This document shows positions 1 to 11,599 of a stretch of 64,000 bases of DNA, piece after piece. Within the stretch, counting starts at the first letter, position 1; the number at the start of each line of letters is the position of its first letter. The notes beneath the pieces were generated by a model, which saw only the letters and a list, made by a program, of their open reading frames with translations, had not been told where the DNA came from and did no database searches. The stretch is taken from the NCBI GenBank assembly GCA_033032175.1, contig CM065322.1, forward strand, positions 17,608,001 through 17,672,000. The letters run 5' to 3'. The DNA is from Saturnia japonica. Taxonomy: Eukaryota; Arthropoda; Insecta; Lepidoptera; Saturniidae. The translations under genes and the position numbers were made by a program.

Positions 1-714
1 AAGATAATTTTATTTATATTAATTTAAAAATATTACGATTTTTTTCTTCCAATTTTCTTATTTCAAATTATAATAATAATATGTTTTATTCCTGTTAGTT
101 ATTACTATAATAATTTAATTTAAAATATGCTGTGTGTCGATTAATATGTTTTGTGTTTCAATGGATGTACGAAGCTATGGGAAATGCTGTATACTCCTAT
201 AATGAACATACGCATCAGGTATATTACTTAAACATAATTATAATAATACTGTATAATGACAGTATGAGAATGCATAGGTAATGTTCAATATGACAATATT
301 TTAGTGTTTGCAATATACTATTCACCTATGACGCCATGTTCAAATGTGCATGTATACCAAACGAATACAATTTTCCATAAGGTATTTACGGGATTCAGTG
401 AAACCTTACAGTGTCGTACTCCGGTTATTAATTGGTCCGTTTGATGCTGCACGTAGAGTATCCGACACGTGACTAGAATACTAATCAGCCGAACCAGACG
501 ATGAGAGACCGAACAAAAAATATATTCTAACAATTTCAGGGAATCGTGGTGTGAGGCGCCAGGAGACACCACTCGAGGGACATATTAGACGACAAATGAG
601 ATAACTTTTATTTATTTATAAACGAATTCCCATCACAAGTTATTTCAAAAGAAATGAATTTTTGGATTAAGATACGTCGATATTATTAGTATTCAAATAA
701 GCATATATATATAT
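1..714. other. AT-rich sequence downstream of exon E, nothing recognised
   Basis: Intronic if dystrophin continues to the left. Short open frames on the minus strand show no family resemblance or splice logic. A short (TA)n run at about 703-716 abuts the MITE copy that follows. Confidence 0.5.
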
Positions 715-1095
715 ACCGTGACGGTGTTATTAGGTATCGAGATTATATTCTGTTTATATTATCTATCTCGATTATAAATAAAAAGATAATACCCCTAATA
801 AAATGTAAAAAAATTTAGTTAAATGAGAAAACCTACAAGGTAATACACACGGCGCGGCGCGGCGCGGCTCAGGGTACCGCCTTACGATCAAACGTACCGG
901 TGCGCCGCGCCGGGACTGGCGATGGTTTTATCACGTTTTAAAAAAATTGCTAAAGTTTAGGGAAACTAAAACTAAATATGTTAATTTTAAATTGCAATAA
1001 CATTTTTGTTTTTCATAATAAATCAAATTTTTTTTTTTTTTGGTAATGTCATTGGGGTACCTATATACCCCTATCGGATTCGACGATGTTTTTAA
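715..1095 (-). mobile_element. TA-type MITE, copy 1 (one end lost, uninterrupted)
   Basis: Reverse-complement relative of the element at 8549-10933, sharing CCGTGACGGTGTTATTAGG, the GC-rich centre (840-920) and TATCGGATTCGACGATGTTT. The right end GTTTTTAA is followed by TA at 1096-1097. The left terminal repeat is replaced by a (TA)n run. At 977-978 it carries the plain TA where copy 2 holds a pogo transposon. No coding capacity. Confidence 0.75.
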
Positions 1096-1874
1096 TACAT
1101 ATTGTTAGTTATCGCTGTTAATTAATCAATTGTAGGTATAATGCATATGATGTTGTATATGAACTGAACTTGTGAGAATACAGTACATCCCAACGAAATG
1201 AACGTTCCTTAGTATTTACAATATATTCCTGAAATCTGTGACGTGCAGTTGTCAACTCACATACGTTAATAGTAACGAGTAAGTCGGTGAGTGTCTCGGG
1301 AGTCACGAGGTTTCTTAAGTGAAACCTGACACTAAGCCACGTCGGGTCGCTTACAGTTTGATGTGATGCGAACATCATGAAAAAATGTATCCAGTGAGAG
1401 ATGTTAACACTTATCAGTGAATGTAGGTAAGCAATATAACTTATTAGAAAATTTGACAGAAATAATTAATCATTTAAATTAATAATCTCACGATATAGTG
1501 ATTGTTTATAGTTGATATTGAGCAAGAATTAGAAGGAAGTTTTCTCGTTCTAGAATGTTCCTGTATTATTTACGTATAGAGTTCCGCATAATAAGTTTGT
1601 ATATAATAAATATATTTTTACAATGGAATTTTTTCATAATTTTGAATAATGAAATGTAAATATAATACTATGAAAGTCTATTATATAATTTATAGTACCT
1701 AAAGGGGTTGTTTAAATGATTTTTTTTTTCATTAACCCGAATTTCAGGATAACATCAGATTTTAAAAAAAAATTGTTAAGACCCCCTCCCTCACCGTATC
1801 CTAATTATTCATATATAATTGTGAACGGTATCTATTCAAAGAGAAAAGGTGAATAAAAAGGGAATAGTTGTAAC
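1096..1874. other. Intron sequence, no feature seen
   Basis: AT-rich dystrophin intron DNA between the MITE and exon E. One 86-codon frame on the minus strand has no recognisable similarity. Confidence 0.4.
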
Positions 1875-1970
1875 CTTCTGTTTATCGAGCTGGTGCAGGA
1901 TCTGGTCGAGGTCGCCGACGGTGACAGACTGCGCGCGCAGCATGTCCTCCACACTCAGCCAATCCCGGAT
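1875..1970 (-). CDS. Dys: Dystrophin internal exon E (repeat after the hinge)
   Basis: Exon of 96 bp (32 codons, phase 0 to 0), with acceptor aattgttcag|ATCCGG and donor CAGAAG|GTTACA. The peptide IRDWLSVEDMLRAQSVTVGD then LDQILHQLDKQK is the most diagnostic part of the gene in this window. It lines up without gaps with the vertebrate dystrophin repeat WLSLLDQVIKSQRVMVGDLE...KQK, and I recall a near-identical stretch in fly Dys. The coding sequence continues downstream off the left edge. A 2.4-kb intron containing a SINE separates it from exon D. Confidence 0.93.
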
Positions 1971-2860
1971 CTGAACAATTTACAGTATCATCATCTAGTA
2001 CACCATTTATATTACCATCTGCGACACATCAATTACTAAATAAAAATTTGAATACCTGATTAAAGTTCGCGGGGACTGATTTGATGTGAATGATTTCTAG
2101 ATGATATTGGGAGGCAAAAATTCTGAAATGGGTCTAATTCTTTGGGCACGAAAAATATTTTTATAAACACATGAATAACATGACGACAAAAAAAATAGCT
2201 AGATCAGCAACCTTTAAGTTGTAAATCTTTCACTAAATGCCTATGATATGGGACAAACAACTAAAGATCCAGCTCTTATTCTAAACTTAACCATAATAGT
2301 TAAGATGTTTAAAAGTTAAGTTAAGTCGCAGGTAACTTTTATCCTAATCTTGATCAGCAAAATATAATATCAAAAGTAATTTATACAATTAGAAACACGT
2401 TAAATGCAAATAACTCGAACCGTTGCCATTTGTGGAACATAAACTCGCAATAAGAGCTTACTTCGAGATCGAATCCGGGAAAATATTTTCTTATTGTATC
2501 GCTTTCCAATATCCGATGAGGAATTTTATTCGTATCTCGATGCTTCTTAGAAAAGGCTCGCAAGCGGTTTTCCTTTTTTGTTCAATAGAAAAAAATCAGA
2601 GGTCATCTGATCCCGCAATCTGTGCCCGTAACGCTATCAGAATGCCGATTTAAACATCTCACTTTGAGCTCGATGGCAACACGTGGGTTTATGGCTGTAC
2701 GCTTTGTTTTCACTCTGAATTCATGCAAGTATGGATAATAATTATCTTTCACTATTTGACTGAATATCTTTGACTATTTATTTAACTAATTATCTTGTAC
2801 AAAAATATAGATATAGGCGTAATTGAATTTTAAACTCCCAATAATAAATACTTCAGATGT
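1971..2860. other. Intron sequence, no feature seen
   Basis: AT-rich dystrophin intron. Overlapping short frames of 60-76 codons on both strands (2381-2653) look like chance. Confidence 0.4.
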
Positions 2861-2864
2861 CCAA

Positions 2865-3190
2865 GCAATGATGGCTCAGTGCTCGTGTGTACGGACATCG
2901 CGTCGAACGTCGTGAGTTCGAATCCCTGCAATGAGCCTCAGCATCCGGTGAAGGAAAACATCCTGATGAAACCATAGCATGGTGGTAAAGGCTTCTTCTA
3001 ATGCTCGCCTGGCTGGCTACCACCCTCAAGTTGAAAATCTGTCTTCAAGCATCTTTAAGTGTCTTCCGGCATCCTGTACTTGAGAAACAGTTTAACCTCT
3101 AGGCTCAGCGTGTCACCATCATGGAACACATCGTCACTTAACATCAGGTGAACTTGTTGTCATAACACTAAACCTATAAAAGATAAAAAA
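2865..3190 (+). repeat. tRNA-derived SINE, family 2
   Basis: Begins with a degenerate tRNA-like head (GATGGCTCAGTGCTC as box A, GTGAGTTCGAATCC as box B). It continues with the GGTGAAGGAAAACATC body motif that I know from lepidopteran SINEs and ends in an A-rich stretch (GATAAAAAAAATAC). It is not a tRNA gene: there is no plausible anticodon arm or acceptor pairing, and the body runs on for about 250 bp. Confidence 0.6.
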
Positions 3191-4213
3191 AATACAACAG
3201 AAAGGCGACCTTCTTTTACAAATTGATCATTGAAATACAAGTGTTGCTAAACATAAATATTATATCTTAAAAAAGTTGCACAATTTTATGACGGGACAAA
3301 GTTGTTGCTTATAAGAACGCATCGTTCCTTAAATAATATTATAACAAATGATATTTTCTTTAAAAAAGATATAACTAGAGAACTGAACGTGGTTTTTAAG
3401 AATACTAAGTCGATTTGAGTTGCTGACAATCTGCATGCTCTCGACTGTCAAGTTACATGGCGCTTCACTAGGTGGCGTTAATATAGATTAAAGTCCTTGC
3501 AAATAGATGGAAAGCGAATGAACGGAAAATAATATTATCCTCGCTTGGCTTACTTCGGAGAACACTTTTCACGAACATGTTACATTGCACTTTTCGGCCT
3601 GTAGCCTCTAGCCTGTAGCCAGACCATTCACCAAGTTGGTGAGGTGAGATCAATAACACGTAACTTAAGCATATCACGTACTTCCCTTTTAATGTAATGT
3701 AATGTAAACCTCACAGGCATTATACAGTTATATCTTGCGCGAATTTAAATGCAGATTTAAAGATGAAATACTTGTTATTAATTTGGAAGTTATATTCAGT
3801 GCGCGTCTTGACTGTCCCGAGTTCAATTCCCGACGCAACAAGACGTTGTTAGCGATAGCGACAGGACTCGACGCGCTCCTCCCGGGAATATACTTGTGAA
3901 TTATGTGAGTACATTCTCCGACATCGAGCGTTATATAATTCCAAACGTAATAAATAGATATTAACGTATTGCTGAACAAGGTCTTATCAAACAAAATAGA
4001 AATCAGAAAGTAACTATATACCCATTGTTTGTTTTGAATGTATAACAGTTGAAATTAGTTACTAAAAATAATTGAACATTGACAGGCGGGAACTTCGGAC
4101 TTACTTTTAAAATGTAATTGACAGTATTCTCCCTGATGGTAATACACGACGGCGACCATCGAGAGATAGCAATCCCTCGACGGTACAATATGGTATTTAA
4201 AAGTATTTAGTGA
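3191..4213. other. Intron with possible SINE scrap
   Basis: Mostly unremarkable. At 3810-3840 there is a box-B-like GAGTTCAATTCCC, which could be the remnant of another tRNA-derived SINE. No gene is supported. Confidence 0.3.
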
Positions 4214-4261
4214 ATGCGGTGGACCGATCAGATTAAATCTGCTCTGGTCGGTTCACCGCAT
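4214..4261. repeat. Imperfect hairpin next to dystrophin exon D
   Basis: ATGCGGTGgACCGAtCAGA is followed five bases later by TCTGCTCTGGTCGGTTCACCGCAT. The arms pair over about 18 bases with two mismatches and a small bulge. It lies 90 bp inside the intron after the exon D donor. It may be a tiny foldback element or an RNA structure. Confidence 0.6.
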
Positions 4262-4351
4262 GACTACTCTACCGACTGGATTAACGTCTGATCGAGACCA
4301 CGACCACTCTGTCAAGAATAAAATGACTGAGGAGAAGGAGAGATGAGTCAC

Positions 4352-4440
4352 CTGTTGCACTGCGGTGTCGAAGTGTGCCAGCACCACTGCCGGAGACTGC
4401 TGCGAGGATCGTCTGCGGGCGGACGCGCGGCCGTTCCACT
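4352..4440 (-). CDS. Dys: Dystrophin internal exon D (hinge to next repeat)
   Basis: Exon of 89 bp, with acceptor gttgtttcag|AGTGGA and donor CAACAG|GTGACT. It starts in phase 1 (AG completes the codon opened by exon C) and ends in phase 0. The peptide is WNGRASARRRSSQQSP followed by AVVLAHFDTAVQQ. The first half is a basic, Ser-rich linker. The second half is the start of helix A of the next repeat, equivalent to the ...LADFNRAWTELTDWL start in vertebrate dystrophin. The phase fit with exon C on one side and exon E on the other is the main evidence that these are consecutive exons of one gene. The RRRSS cluster is a plausible basophilic kinase site, which is inference only. Confidence 0.9.
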
Positions 4441-4648
4441 CTGAAACAACCGCTATGCTTAGATCACTATGCACAACCCCCAGCATCACTCGACTTGAGT
4501 TCACTCCTCTAGACTATCCTATACCTAGACATTAAAACAAACTTACAATTCAATATACAATCGAACTTACTTAGAATGATATATATCGTGTGGCTTCGGT
4601 ATAAAGTAATGCACATGTATCACGCCATTCATATCCAACTTTAATTTA

Positions 4649-4995
4649 CCTATATATTAATACGTGAAGCAAAAGCTTTCGGTACCTTTTTAAGCGTATT
4701 GCGGGCACGAAAGACTGTGAGATTTGGCATGGTTAAAGTTTATATGGAGAAGGAGTGCAGCAAGCTAAAATTTATCTATTATAGCTGTTAGTAATACATA
4801 TATTAAATAAATTAATACTGCGAATCCTAGCACGCCCAATGCCGTTGAACTTAGACCCCCAAAATATTGACAATGTCACTCAACGAAGTGACAGCAAGTG
4901 ATGTAGATAATACTCATTGTTTAGGTTCATGAATACTGCAAATGTCAAACAGAAAATAGTCTATGGTCGAATTTCGACCTTAGGGCGATCGCTAG
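4649..4995 (+). mobile_element. Non-autonomous Helitron, copy A
   Basis: Starts (C)CTATATATTAATACGTGAAG and ends ...AGGGCGATCGCTAG followed by T. This fits Helitron ends (5' TC, here CC; 3' CTAG; inserted between A and T). The interior matches the copies at 11.1-11.4 kb and 27.8-28.1 kb (GTTTATATGGAGAAGGAGTG, GAACTTAGAC). No coding sequence. It sits only about 200 bp upstream of the exon D acceptor. Confidence 0.7.
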
Positions 4996-6545
4996 TTTGA
5001 TTAAATTGCTAATGGTAACTCATAAATCAGAATACGCGTGTGAATCCAGACGCAACTAATCTGTGTAGAGTCCGAACCGGCGACAGGAAGTTGTAGCTGC
5101 CGATCCAATCTCACAAAGCGACACCCACATAGACGGACTTTGCGTATATACCTACCAAATGTTGAAATGCAAAATTTGTCTCCTATATTCGTATATTTTG
5201 AACCAGCGCAGCCCCATAGCAATACTACTCCCTGCGTTGTAAGAGTAAACAATTCCTCAATTACGAAGGTATGGGCTGCAGTTAGTGTTTTTCTAATAAT
5301 TAATTTACACGTTACTATTATCCGACGCAAACGATACTATACTTTGTTAGGCATTAGATTGAAGTTCGAACATTACAACGTATGTAATGAACATGAAAGA
5401 ACAAATCCTCATTGAGACACGAACGCACTCCAGCAGCTACATTACTCAACAGAGAGATGTGTTTGAATGGGAGTCCAGTCAGTAGTTCTAAACCTAGGCG
5501 TGGAGGCTTTTAGCTCCCTTTGGGTAATTACCTTTCAAAGAGAATGAAATTTATAATGCAAAAATAACGTAAGGAAACATTTAGTTTAATATGTCTTATG
5601 TAGGTACATTAATACCCCTTATAAAAGTTAACCTTTAGCTGATAAACAAAACTATTTTCATAAGATCCATATTTTATTTTAGTAACCCGTATAACTTTGA
5701 ATGGCAAGAAATTAGACGATCAAAATGAAGGGTCAGTATTAAAATCTAATATTACATGAATTCAGTATGCAATATGAAGGGCTGAGCCTCGAGTCCTCGA
5801 ACGTCAAATTAACCCAACAACAATACTGATACAACCAACGTAAATATTAGTTGTTGGTGCAGATGGATCTCTGATTGGAATACATAATGTCACAAGATAA
5901 ATTGTTAACGATTTTGCGTTTTTAACAAAATACATTATTCAAGCAGACTATTTGGTATCTATACAAAATTATTTCGATTATTTTCACACAATTTCTTTAA
6001 CCTATTAACTTATTATTTCACAACTGATAGGAAATAGACTCTAAGTTGTTTGTTATAAAAGTGATTATTTATGTTTATCCATTTGTTTCTCGTCGTTCGC
6101 TCGTTTACCGGCGCGGCGCAGTGCGGCTTCCAGCGGTAACCTTAGAGTCTGTGACGTCATCAAATCCTTTCGCAATTCTCGCCTCACAACCCCCGTTGAA
6201 ACGATGTTTAATGGCTAGAGAAAGGCGCCAATGTTGTTACAGTAGCTACCAATTTAATAGGTAGATTTTAATTAAATTCTGCGTCGAACGATCCAATGTT
6301 TCTTGAATCTATATAGCTAAAAATATAAATGTAAATATATATAGATATCCAAACTGCAATCATACTAGTTGGTACTTATGTTAATTAAAAGTAATCAATC
6401 ATATTTTAAAAAATAGCATTATCTATACAATTAATAAAATTGAAATGTCTGGTGTAGCAGACATCCCACTGTCTAACTAGCCTATGTGCGAGCTTGGGGG
6501 TGACGTATGGCAATACTGCCTGTGGGTATTTTAGTCGCAAACTGA
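4996..6545. other. Intron, no clear feature
   Basis: Contains overlapping chance frames on both strands (5001-5415). A small GC-richer patch at 6105-6200 includes a TGACGTCA palindrome (6152-6160). No splice-bounded or conserved coding segment was recognised. Confidence 0.35.
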
Positions 6546-6549
6546 TCGC

Positions 6550-6800
6550 CGACCGCCGGCGGCTCAAAGTATAATTGATAAGTGAGGTCACGAGGATCAG
6601 AGTGACCGACAGGAGGGTCAAAGAACAGATATGCTTATTTCTATAAATTCATCTATACTATAATATAATAAAGCGGAAAAGTTTTTTAATTGTTTGTTTG
6701 TTTAAACACGCTAATCTCTGGAACTACCGGCTGAATTTAAAAAAATCTTTTTTTATTTTATAGCCAGATCCCCGAGAATACCTACGCTAATAAGTTTCAG
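6550..6800 (+). repeat. Composite repeat containing a Helitron-like 5' end, copy 1
   Basis: Nearly identical in inverted orientation to 51040-51275. It contains ATCTATACTATAATATAATAAAGCGG and then GTTTGTTTGTTTAAACACGC, a Helitron-like 5' end, and CTCTGGAACTACCGG. About 100 bp upstream of that end (from CTCAAAGTATAATTG) is shared as well. Confidence 0.65.
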
Positions 6801-7479
6801 CTTTACAACTCAAAACACAAAAAAGTTATGACGAAAAGAAAATCCATTTTCATACATTTGAAATTTACAAGTCCATATTATATGGTGTAGAAGGTAAAAA
6901 TAAAGTTTGAAATTGCTAAATTATACGATGATATGGCTGTTTTGATAAAACTGTATACTTAAAACTATGATATAACATATTTAATTTCTCTAAAATCCTA
7001 TGAAAGGGAGGCTTCGATTTCAGTCCACTGTGCGCTGAGTGCGCGCAGTTACTGCTGCGCTGAATTTGGATTTTATAACATTTGAATCCATCTCCATTCT
7101 GGAGCGCATATTAATATATTTAATCCCGCAAAAACAATATCACATAATATAGCCTAGATAACATTAGTGCTTCGAGTTATCGAAAACTGGTGGCCACCAA
7201 GAAGAAAGCTACAGTCCGCGTACCTTACCGCAGCCGGAAGCGTATCGGTAAGCGATTTCTTAATTTGCCTACTGGCTTTGATGTTGGATGAACTCCTCAG
7301 GTTTTGCATAGGCTGGAATAGACGAAGTTAGACAGACACGTCTCCCCGTGTTAGTCGTAAAGGTTCTCAACCCGCTACAGGAGCACGGCTATTTACACGC
7401 CTGCCCCCTTAATATCAAAATAAGTTTTTTTTTACCAAATGCATATGAATGTATATACGATAAGCTCATTTTTTAAATT
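6801..7479. other. Intron, repeat-like AT-rich sequence
   Basis: Probably the interior of the preceding Helitron-like copy. A stretch at 7015-7080 (TGCGCTGAGTGCGCGCAG) is GC-richer. No open frame of note. Confidence 0.3.
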
Positions 7480-7700
7480 TTATTCTGTCTGTCTGTTTGT
7501 TCCGGGTAATCTCCAAAACAGTTGGACCGATTTTGATGGGGCTTTCACTGGTAGATAGCTGAATTTATAGGGAGTAACTTAGACTACTTTAATTTTAGAA
7601 AAAGAAGTAGGGTTCCGCACAAATAAAAAAACTGGTCATCGTGAATCAATTCGGGTGCTTAAATGGCTTATGCTAAGTAAACCATAAGAGATATAGCAAA
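7480..7700 (+). repeat. Interspersed repeat, copy 1
   Basis: TCTGTCTGTCTGTTTGTTCC...GATAGCTGAATTTAT...GGCTTATGCTAAGTAAACCA recurs in inverted, diverged form at 14200-14410. It resembles non-autonomous Helitron interiors with TCTGTCTG runs, but neither end is clear. Confidence 0.5.
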
Positions 7701-8548
7701 TTAATTATAGGAATTAAAAAGACCTACAAAAAATCCAGCAGAGTATATACTATCTATTTATCTTCAAAGGAACACCCACAATAAGAATATTTTTGTCTTT
7801 AAACAGTCTTTATACAGTCAAAATAAAAGTAAAAGTGACGTCACCCTGAAGAGCTATTACATCATACAGGAGGTTCCGCGTGACCCTCTGTCTCCAACTC
7901 CTCAAGTAATATCAGTTATTTAACAGATTTTATCAACACACTGATAATATACCCTTGTATCCCGTGTGTCAACTGCCAAGTGAACCTTGCCATTCATCTA
8001 CCCTACACCTGCTCCTTCATCTGGTCTGCATAATACAGAGGTTTTATGCTACATCTAAATAAAACGAAATACCTATAAGTAGTCAAGTCTTATCATTATT
8101 TGCCTATTTTTAGTGTTGTTTGTTGCATTGCAAGAATGATTATTTGTAACTACCATGCTAGAACCCAGTCACAATGACTCACTTCTGCACGTCATATCAA
8201 ATAATACGGAATAAAATATGTAAGTAAGAAATATTGTAAATAATTAATATAAAAAATCATCATCATTTATTGCCAAAAACAAGTTACAAATGTATATAAT
8301 TACGTACACAATTTGGCAATGGGACAGACTCAGCTGATGCTATATGACGCGGACACCACACAGCGCTGGGTTTCAGTCTGCCTCACATTCATAAACAGTC
8401 AATATGCTCGGCTCGTCATATGGTATTACAATTATAGTGGTTCATCACAATGAATTACTACAAAAGTAGAACGAGTCGAGCAGAACCAACCACTCCCGCG
8501 CATCATACGCACACCTGACTCCAGCACTGACTGCATATACAATAGGTA
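7701..8548. other. Intron, no clear feature
   Basis: AT-rich. Carries one TGACGTCA palindrome (7837-7844). No coding or repeat signature beyond that. Confidence 0.3.
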
Positions 8549-8673
8549 TTAAAAACCCCGTCGAATCCGAAAAGGGCGAAATATAGGTACCCCAATGACA
8601 CAACAAAAAAAAAAAAAACAAAATTTTATTTATTATGAAAATAAAAATGTTATTGCAATTTAAAATTAACATA

Positions 8674-10664
8674 CAGTGTAAACTCTTTATAACGTTATCC
8701 TTTATAACGATAAACTCCCTATAACGTTGAAGTGAGCCCAACTTGGTTGGTTTGCGTTAAAACCCACATATTGAAACACTCTTTATAGCGATACGCCATT
8801 CTCTATTACGAAGAAATGTGTTCATATTTTTAGACAGTAAATATTTATTATCGGTATTATTGTTTATTATCAGGTAACAAAAGACTTTGAAGCTCCGAAA
8901 CATCCGAGGTCGGTCTAGCTTTTATTATCCTTAATTGCCTAGAACACGTGTAGTATGACGCATTGTTTTCTCGGAAGTGATGGTCTTCGACCAAGCATAC
9001 TGGGTACCTATCGTATTATCAGTCGTAAACCTACTTTGAAACTGTTAACATGGCCAGTAAACGAAAAGCGATTAGTGTTGACGAAAAAGTTTGTGTGATA
9101 CGTGCGATTGAAAAGGTTGAAAATAAAAGTGACGTTGGAAGGCGTTTTGAACTAAGTCAATCCACTGTTGCTACCATTTGGAAAAACCAAAAAACAATTC
9201 TACAGGCGGCGCTGGAAGGAAACTCTTCTAAAAAATTAAGAAAGCCAAAATTCGAAGACTTAGATCAGGCAATGTTGTCGTGGTTTAACAATCAGCGCCA
9301 GAATAATGTACCCATCTCGGGGTCAATCGTAAAAGCTAAGGCTGAAAAGTTTGCCAACCAACTTGGCATAATTGACTTTAAAGCATCTGAAGGTTGGCTC
9401 GGAAAATTTAAGCACCGTCATCAAATTACGTACGGTAAAATGAAGGGAGAGGCGCGGAATGTCGATATGAATGTGACTAACAATTGGATTAGTACAGTGT
9501 GGCCTAAATTAAAGATGAAGTACTCACCAGAAGACATTTTTAATGAAGATGAAACTGGCCTTTTTTCCAAGTTGACTCCCGACAAAACTTTAAAATTCAA
9601 AGGGGAAAAATGTGTTGGAGGAAAACTGTCTAAAGAGCGTATTACAGTTTTAGTGGCTGCCAATATGAGTGGCACAGAATAAAGAAAGCTCTTAGTTATA
9701 GGCAAATCGAAAAACCCTCGGTGTTTCAAGAACATAAAACAGTTGCCAGTTACGTACAAAGCAAACAAGTCAGCTTGGATGACATCGCAGATTTTTGAAG
9801 AGGAAGTGAGAAAATGGGTTGCTGAATTAAAATCACGGAAAATCTTGCTTCTAGTAGACAATTGTCCCGCTCACCCAATCATATCTAATCTTCGAAACAT
9901 AGAGTTAGCATTTTTCCTAGCTAATATAACCAGTATTTTACAAACCAATGGATCAGAGTGTAATTAAAAGCCTAAAGGGCCACTATAGACGGAAAATGTT
10001 GATTGATATGATCGTGTCTCGATTAACATGCTACAAGCAGTGAACTTCTTATCAAAAGCCTGACAAGAGGTAACAGCAGTCGCTATCCAACATTATTTTC
10101 GACATGCTGGATTATGTAGTAGCCAAGAAACGAACCAATTTGACATTAAAGACAATCTACCACTGAGTGAATGGATAAGCCAGTTCAACATACCAAACAA
10201 TTTTAACGAAGATCTACAATCGTACGAAAATATAGATGAGGATGTAGCCACAACTGGTACACTTACAGATGAACAAATTGTTGATTCAGTGTCAAAAAGT
10301 CAGGAAACACCCGATAATCAAGTGGACAAAGCCGAATCACCACCAACAATTCAACAAGCCCTAGATGCCGCTAAGTTGGTAGAATTTTTTTTGTTGTTTA
10401 ATCAAGACGATTCCACCACGTATCTAGATATGAATAGAATACATAAAATAATATAAAACAAGTACTGGCATAGCAAAAAACGTCAGACAAAGTTATCAGA
10501 CTATATGTGTAAACAATAATTTATAAGAATTTATTATCTAAGACATACATATTAAAAATTATTGTTAATTTGGTTGTTTTTTTTGTTCACTCCATATAAC
10601 GAAACTCTCTATAACGACAAAAAATGCTCAGTCCCTTGAGTTTCGTTATAAAGAGTTTACACTG
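8674..10664 (+). mobile_element. pogo/Tigger-family DNA transposon, full length but defective
   Basis: 1991 bp with perfect 21-bp terminal inverted repeats (8674-8694 and 10644-10664, starting CAGTGTAAACTC) and a TA target duplication (8672-8673, 10665-10666). Short CTATAACG/AAACTC motifs repeat just inside both ends, as in other pogo elements where the transposase binds. It carries one broken transposase gene. It was inserted into the MITE around it, whose unoccupied site is preserved in the other MITE copy. Confidence 0.9.
9050..10456 (+). pseudogene. pogo/Tigger transposase, broken
   Basis: Starts MASKRKAISVDEKVCVIRAI. An N-terminal psq-type helix-turn-helix (residues about 1-55) is followed by a CENP-B-type DNA-binding domain (about 70-140, with GWLGKFKHRH). 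The DDE core has a first Asp in FNEDETGLF, a second in LLLVDNCPAHP and a third in MDQ, spaced DD30D. The gene is broken by a TAA after codon 210 (ends 9682), an apparent 1-bp insertion near 9943 just before the MDQ motif, and further stops near 10041 and 10062. The last open part ends at 10456. The C terminus keeps AIQHYFRHAG, typical of the family. An enzyme that cut and pasted this element is implied, but this copy cannot make it. Confidence 0.9.
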
Positions 10665-11119
10665 TATTTAGTTTTAGTTCCTAAAATTTAGCAAATTTTT
10701 AAAACGTGATAACACCGTGGCCTGCCCCGGCGCGGCGCAGCGGTATGTTTGATCGTATGGCGGTACCCTGCGCCGCGCCGCCTGTATTGCCATGTCAGTT
10801 TCCTCATTTAACTAATATTTTTTTTACAATTTATTAGGGGTAATTTTTTTACTTATAATCTGAGATAGATAACATAAACAGAATATAATCTCCATACCTA
10901 ATAACACCGTCACGGATCCGACGGAGTTTTTAGTACACACTGTATATATATTGACCAATAGCATGCAAATATTCATAAAATTTCGTAGCTCGCTTTTGGA
11001 ACAGACTTCTTATTGTTTCATTATAAAAGGCACGTTCTAACTTCGCGAGAAATATATTTTTCTAATGAAAGAATTATCAATAGAAAACTTTAAGTAATAT
11101 TTATAGAATTACGAGCAAA

Positions 11120-11380
11120 TCGTAGTCTATTTTCTGTTTGAAATTTGCAGTATTCATGAACCTAAACAATGAGTATTATATCACTTGCTGTCACTTTTCA
11201 TTGAGTAACAATGTCAATATTTTGGGAGGTCTAAGTTCAATGGCATTGGTCGGTTTAGGATTCGCAGTATTAATTTATTTTATTTAATATATTAGTCACA
11301 AATTTTAGCTTTCTTCACTCCTTCTCCATATAAACTTTAATCATGACAAACTTCTTGTCACGTATTAATATAATAATATT
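11120..11380 (-). mobile_element. Non-autonomous Helitron, copy B (ends worn)
   Basis: Shares TTTCTGTTTGAAATTTGCAG, GGTCTAAGTTCAATGGCATT and CTCCTTCTCCATATAAACTT with copies A and C in minus orientation, up to the start motif TATTAATACGTGAC (reversed at 11356-11370). Both termini are degraded; the CTAG end is not visible. Confidence 0.6.
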
Positions 11381-11599
11381 TATACACAGATGCGTTGGCA
11401 AACCAGTGACACGTCGCAAGTCGATCAGCGTAACCAGAGCGGAAACGCGTACCCTGTTCGTTGAACATTATTTATTTATGCTTCACTTGTATGAACTCTC
11501 TCTATTTCTATCACATTGTCTTGATTACAAGAAAATATAGAATTTACTAAAGTACATGTACAGTAGCAGAATATCAGTAACATATCACATAACATATCA

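Larger units (their letters stand above)
8549..10933 (+). mobile_element. TA-type MITE, copy 2, split by a pogo transposon
   Basis: Terminal repeats TTAAAAACCCCGTCGAATCC (left) and, reversed, CTAAAAACTCCGTCGGATCC (right) are flanked by TA on both sides (8547-8548 and 10934-10935). Without the nested pogo element and its duplicated TA the unit is about 390 bp. Its GC-rich centre (CGGCGCGGCGC) lies at 10728-10785. No coding capacity. It is the inverted partner of 715-1095. Confidence 0.8.

Noticed and set aside
9421..9861. 146-codon minus-strand frame
   Set aside because: Antisense shadow of the pogo transposase.
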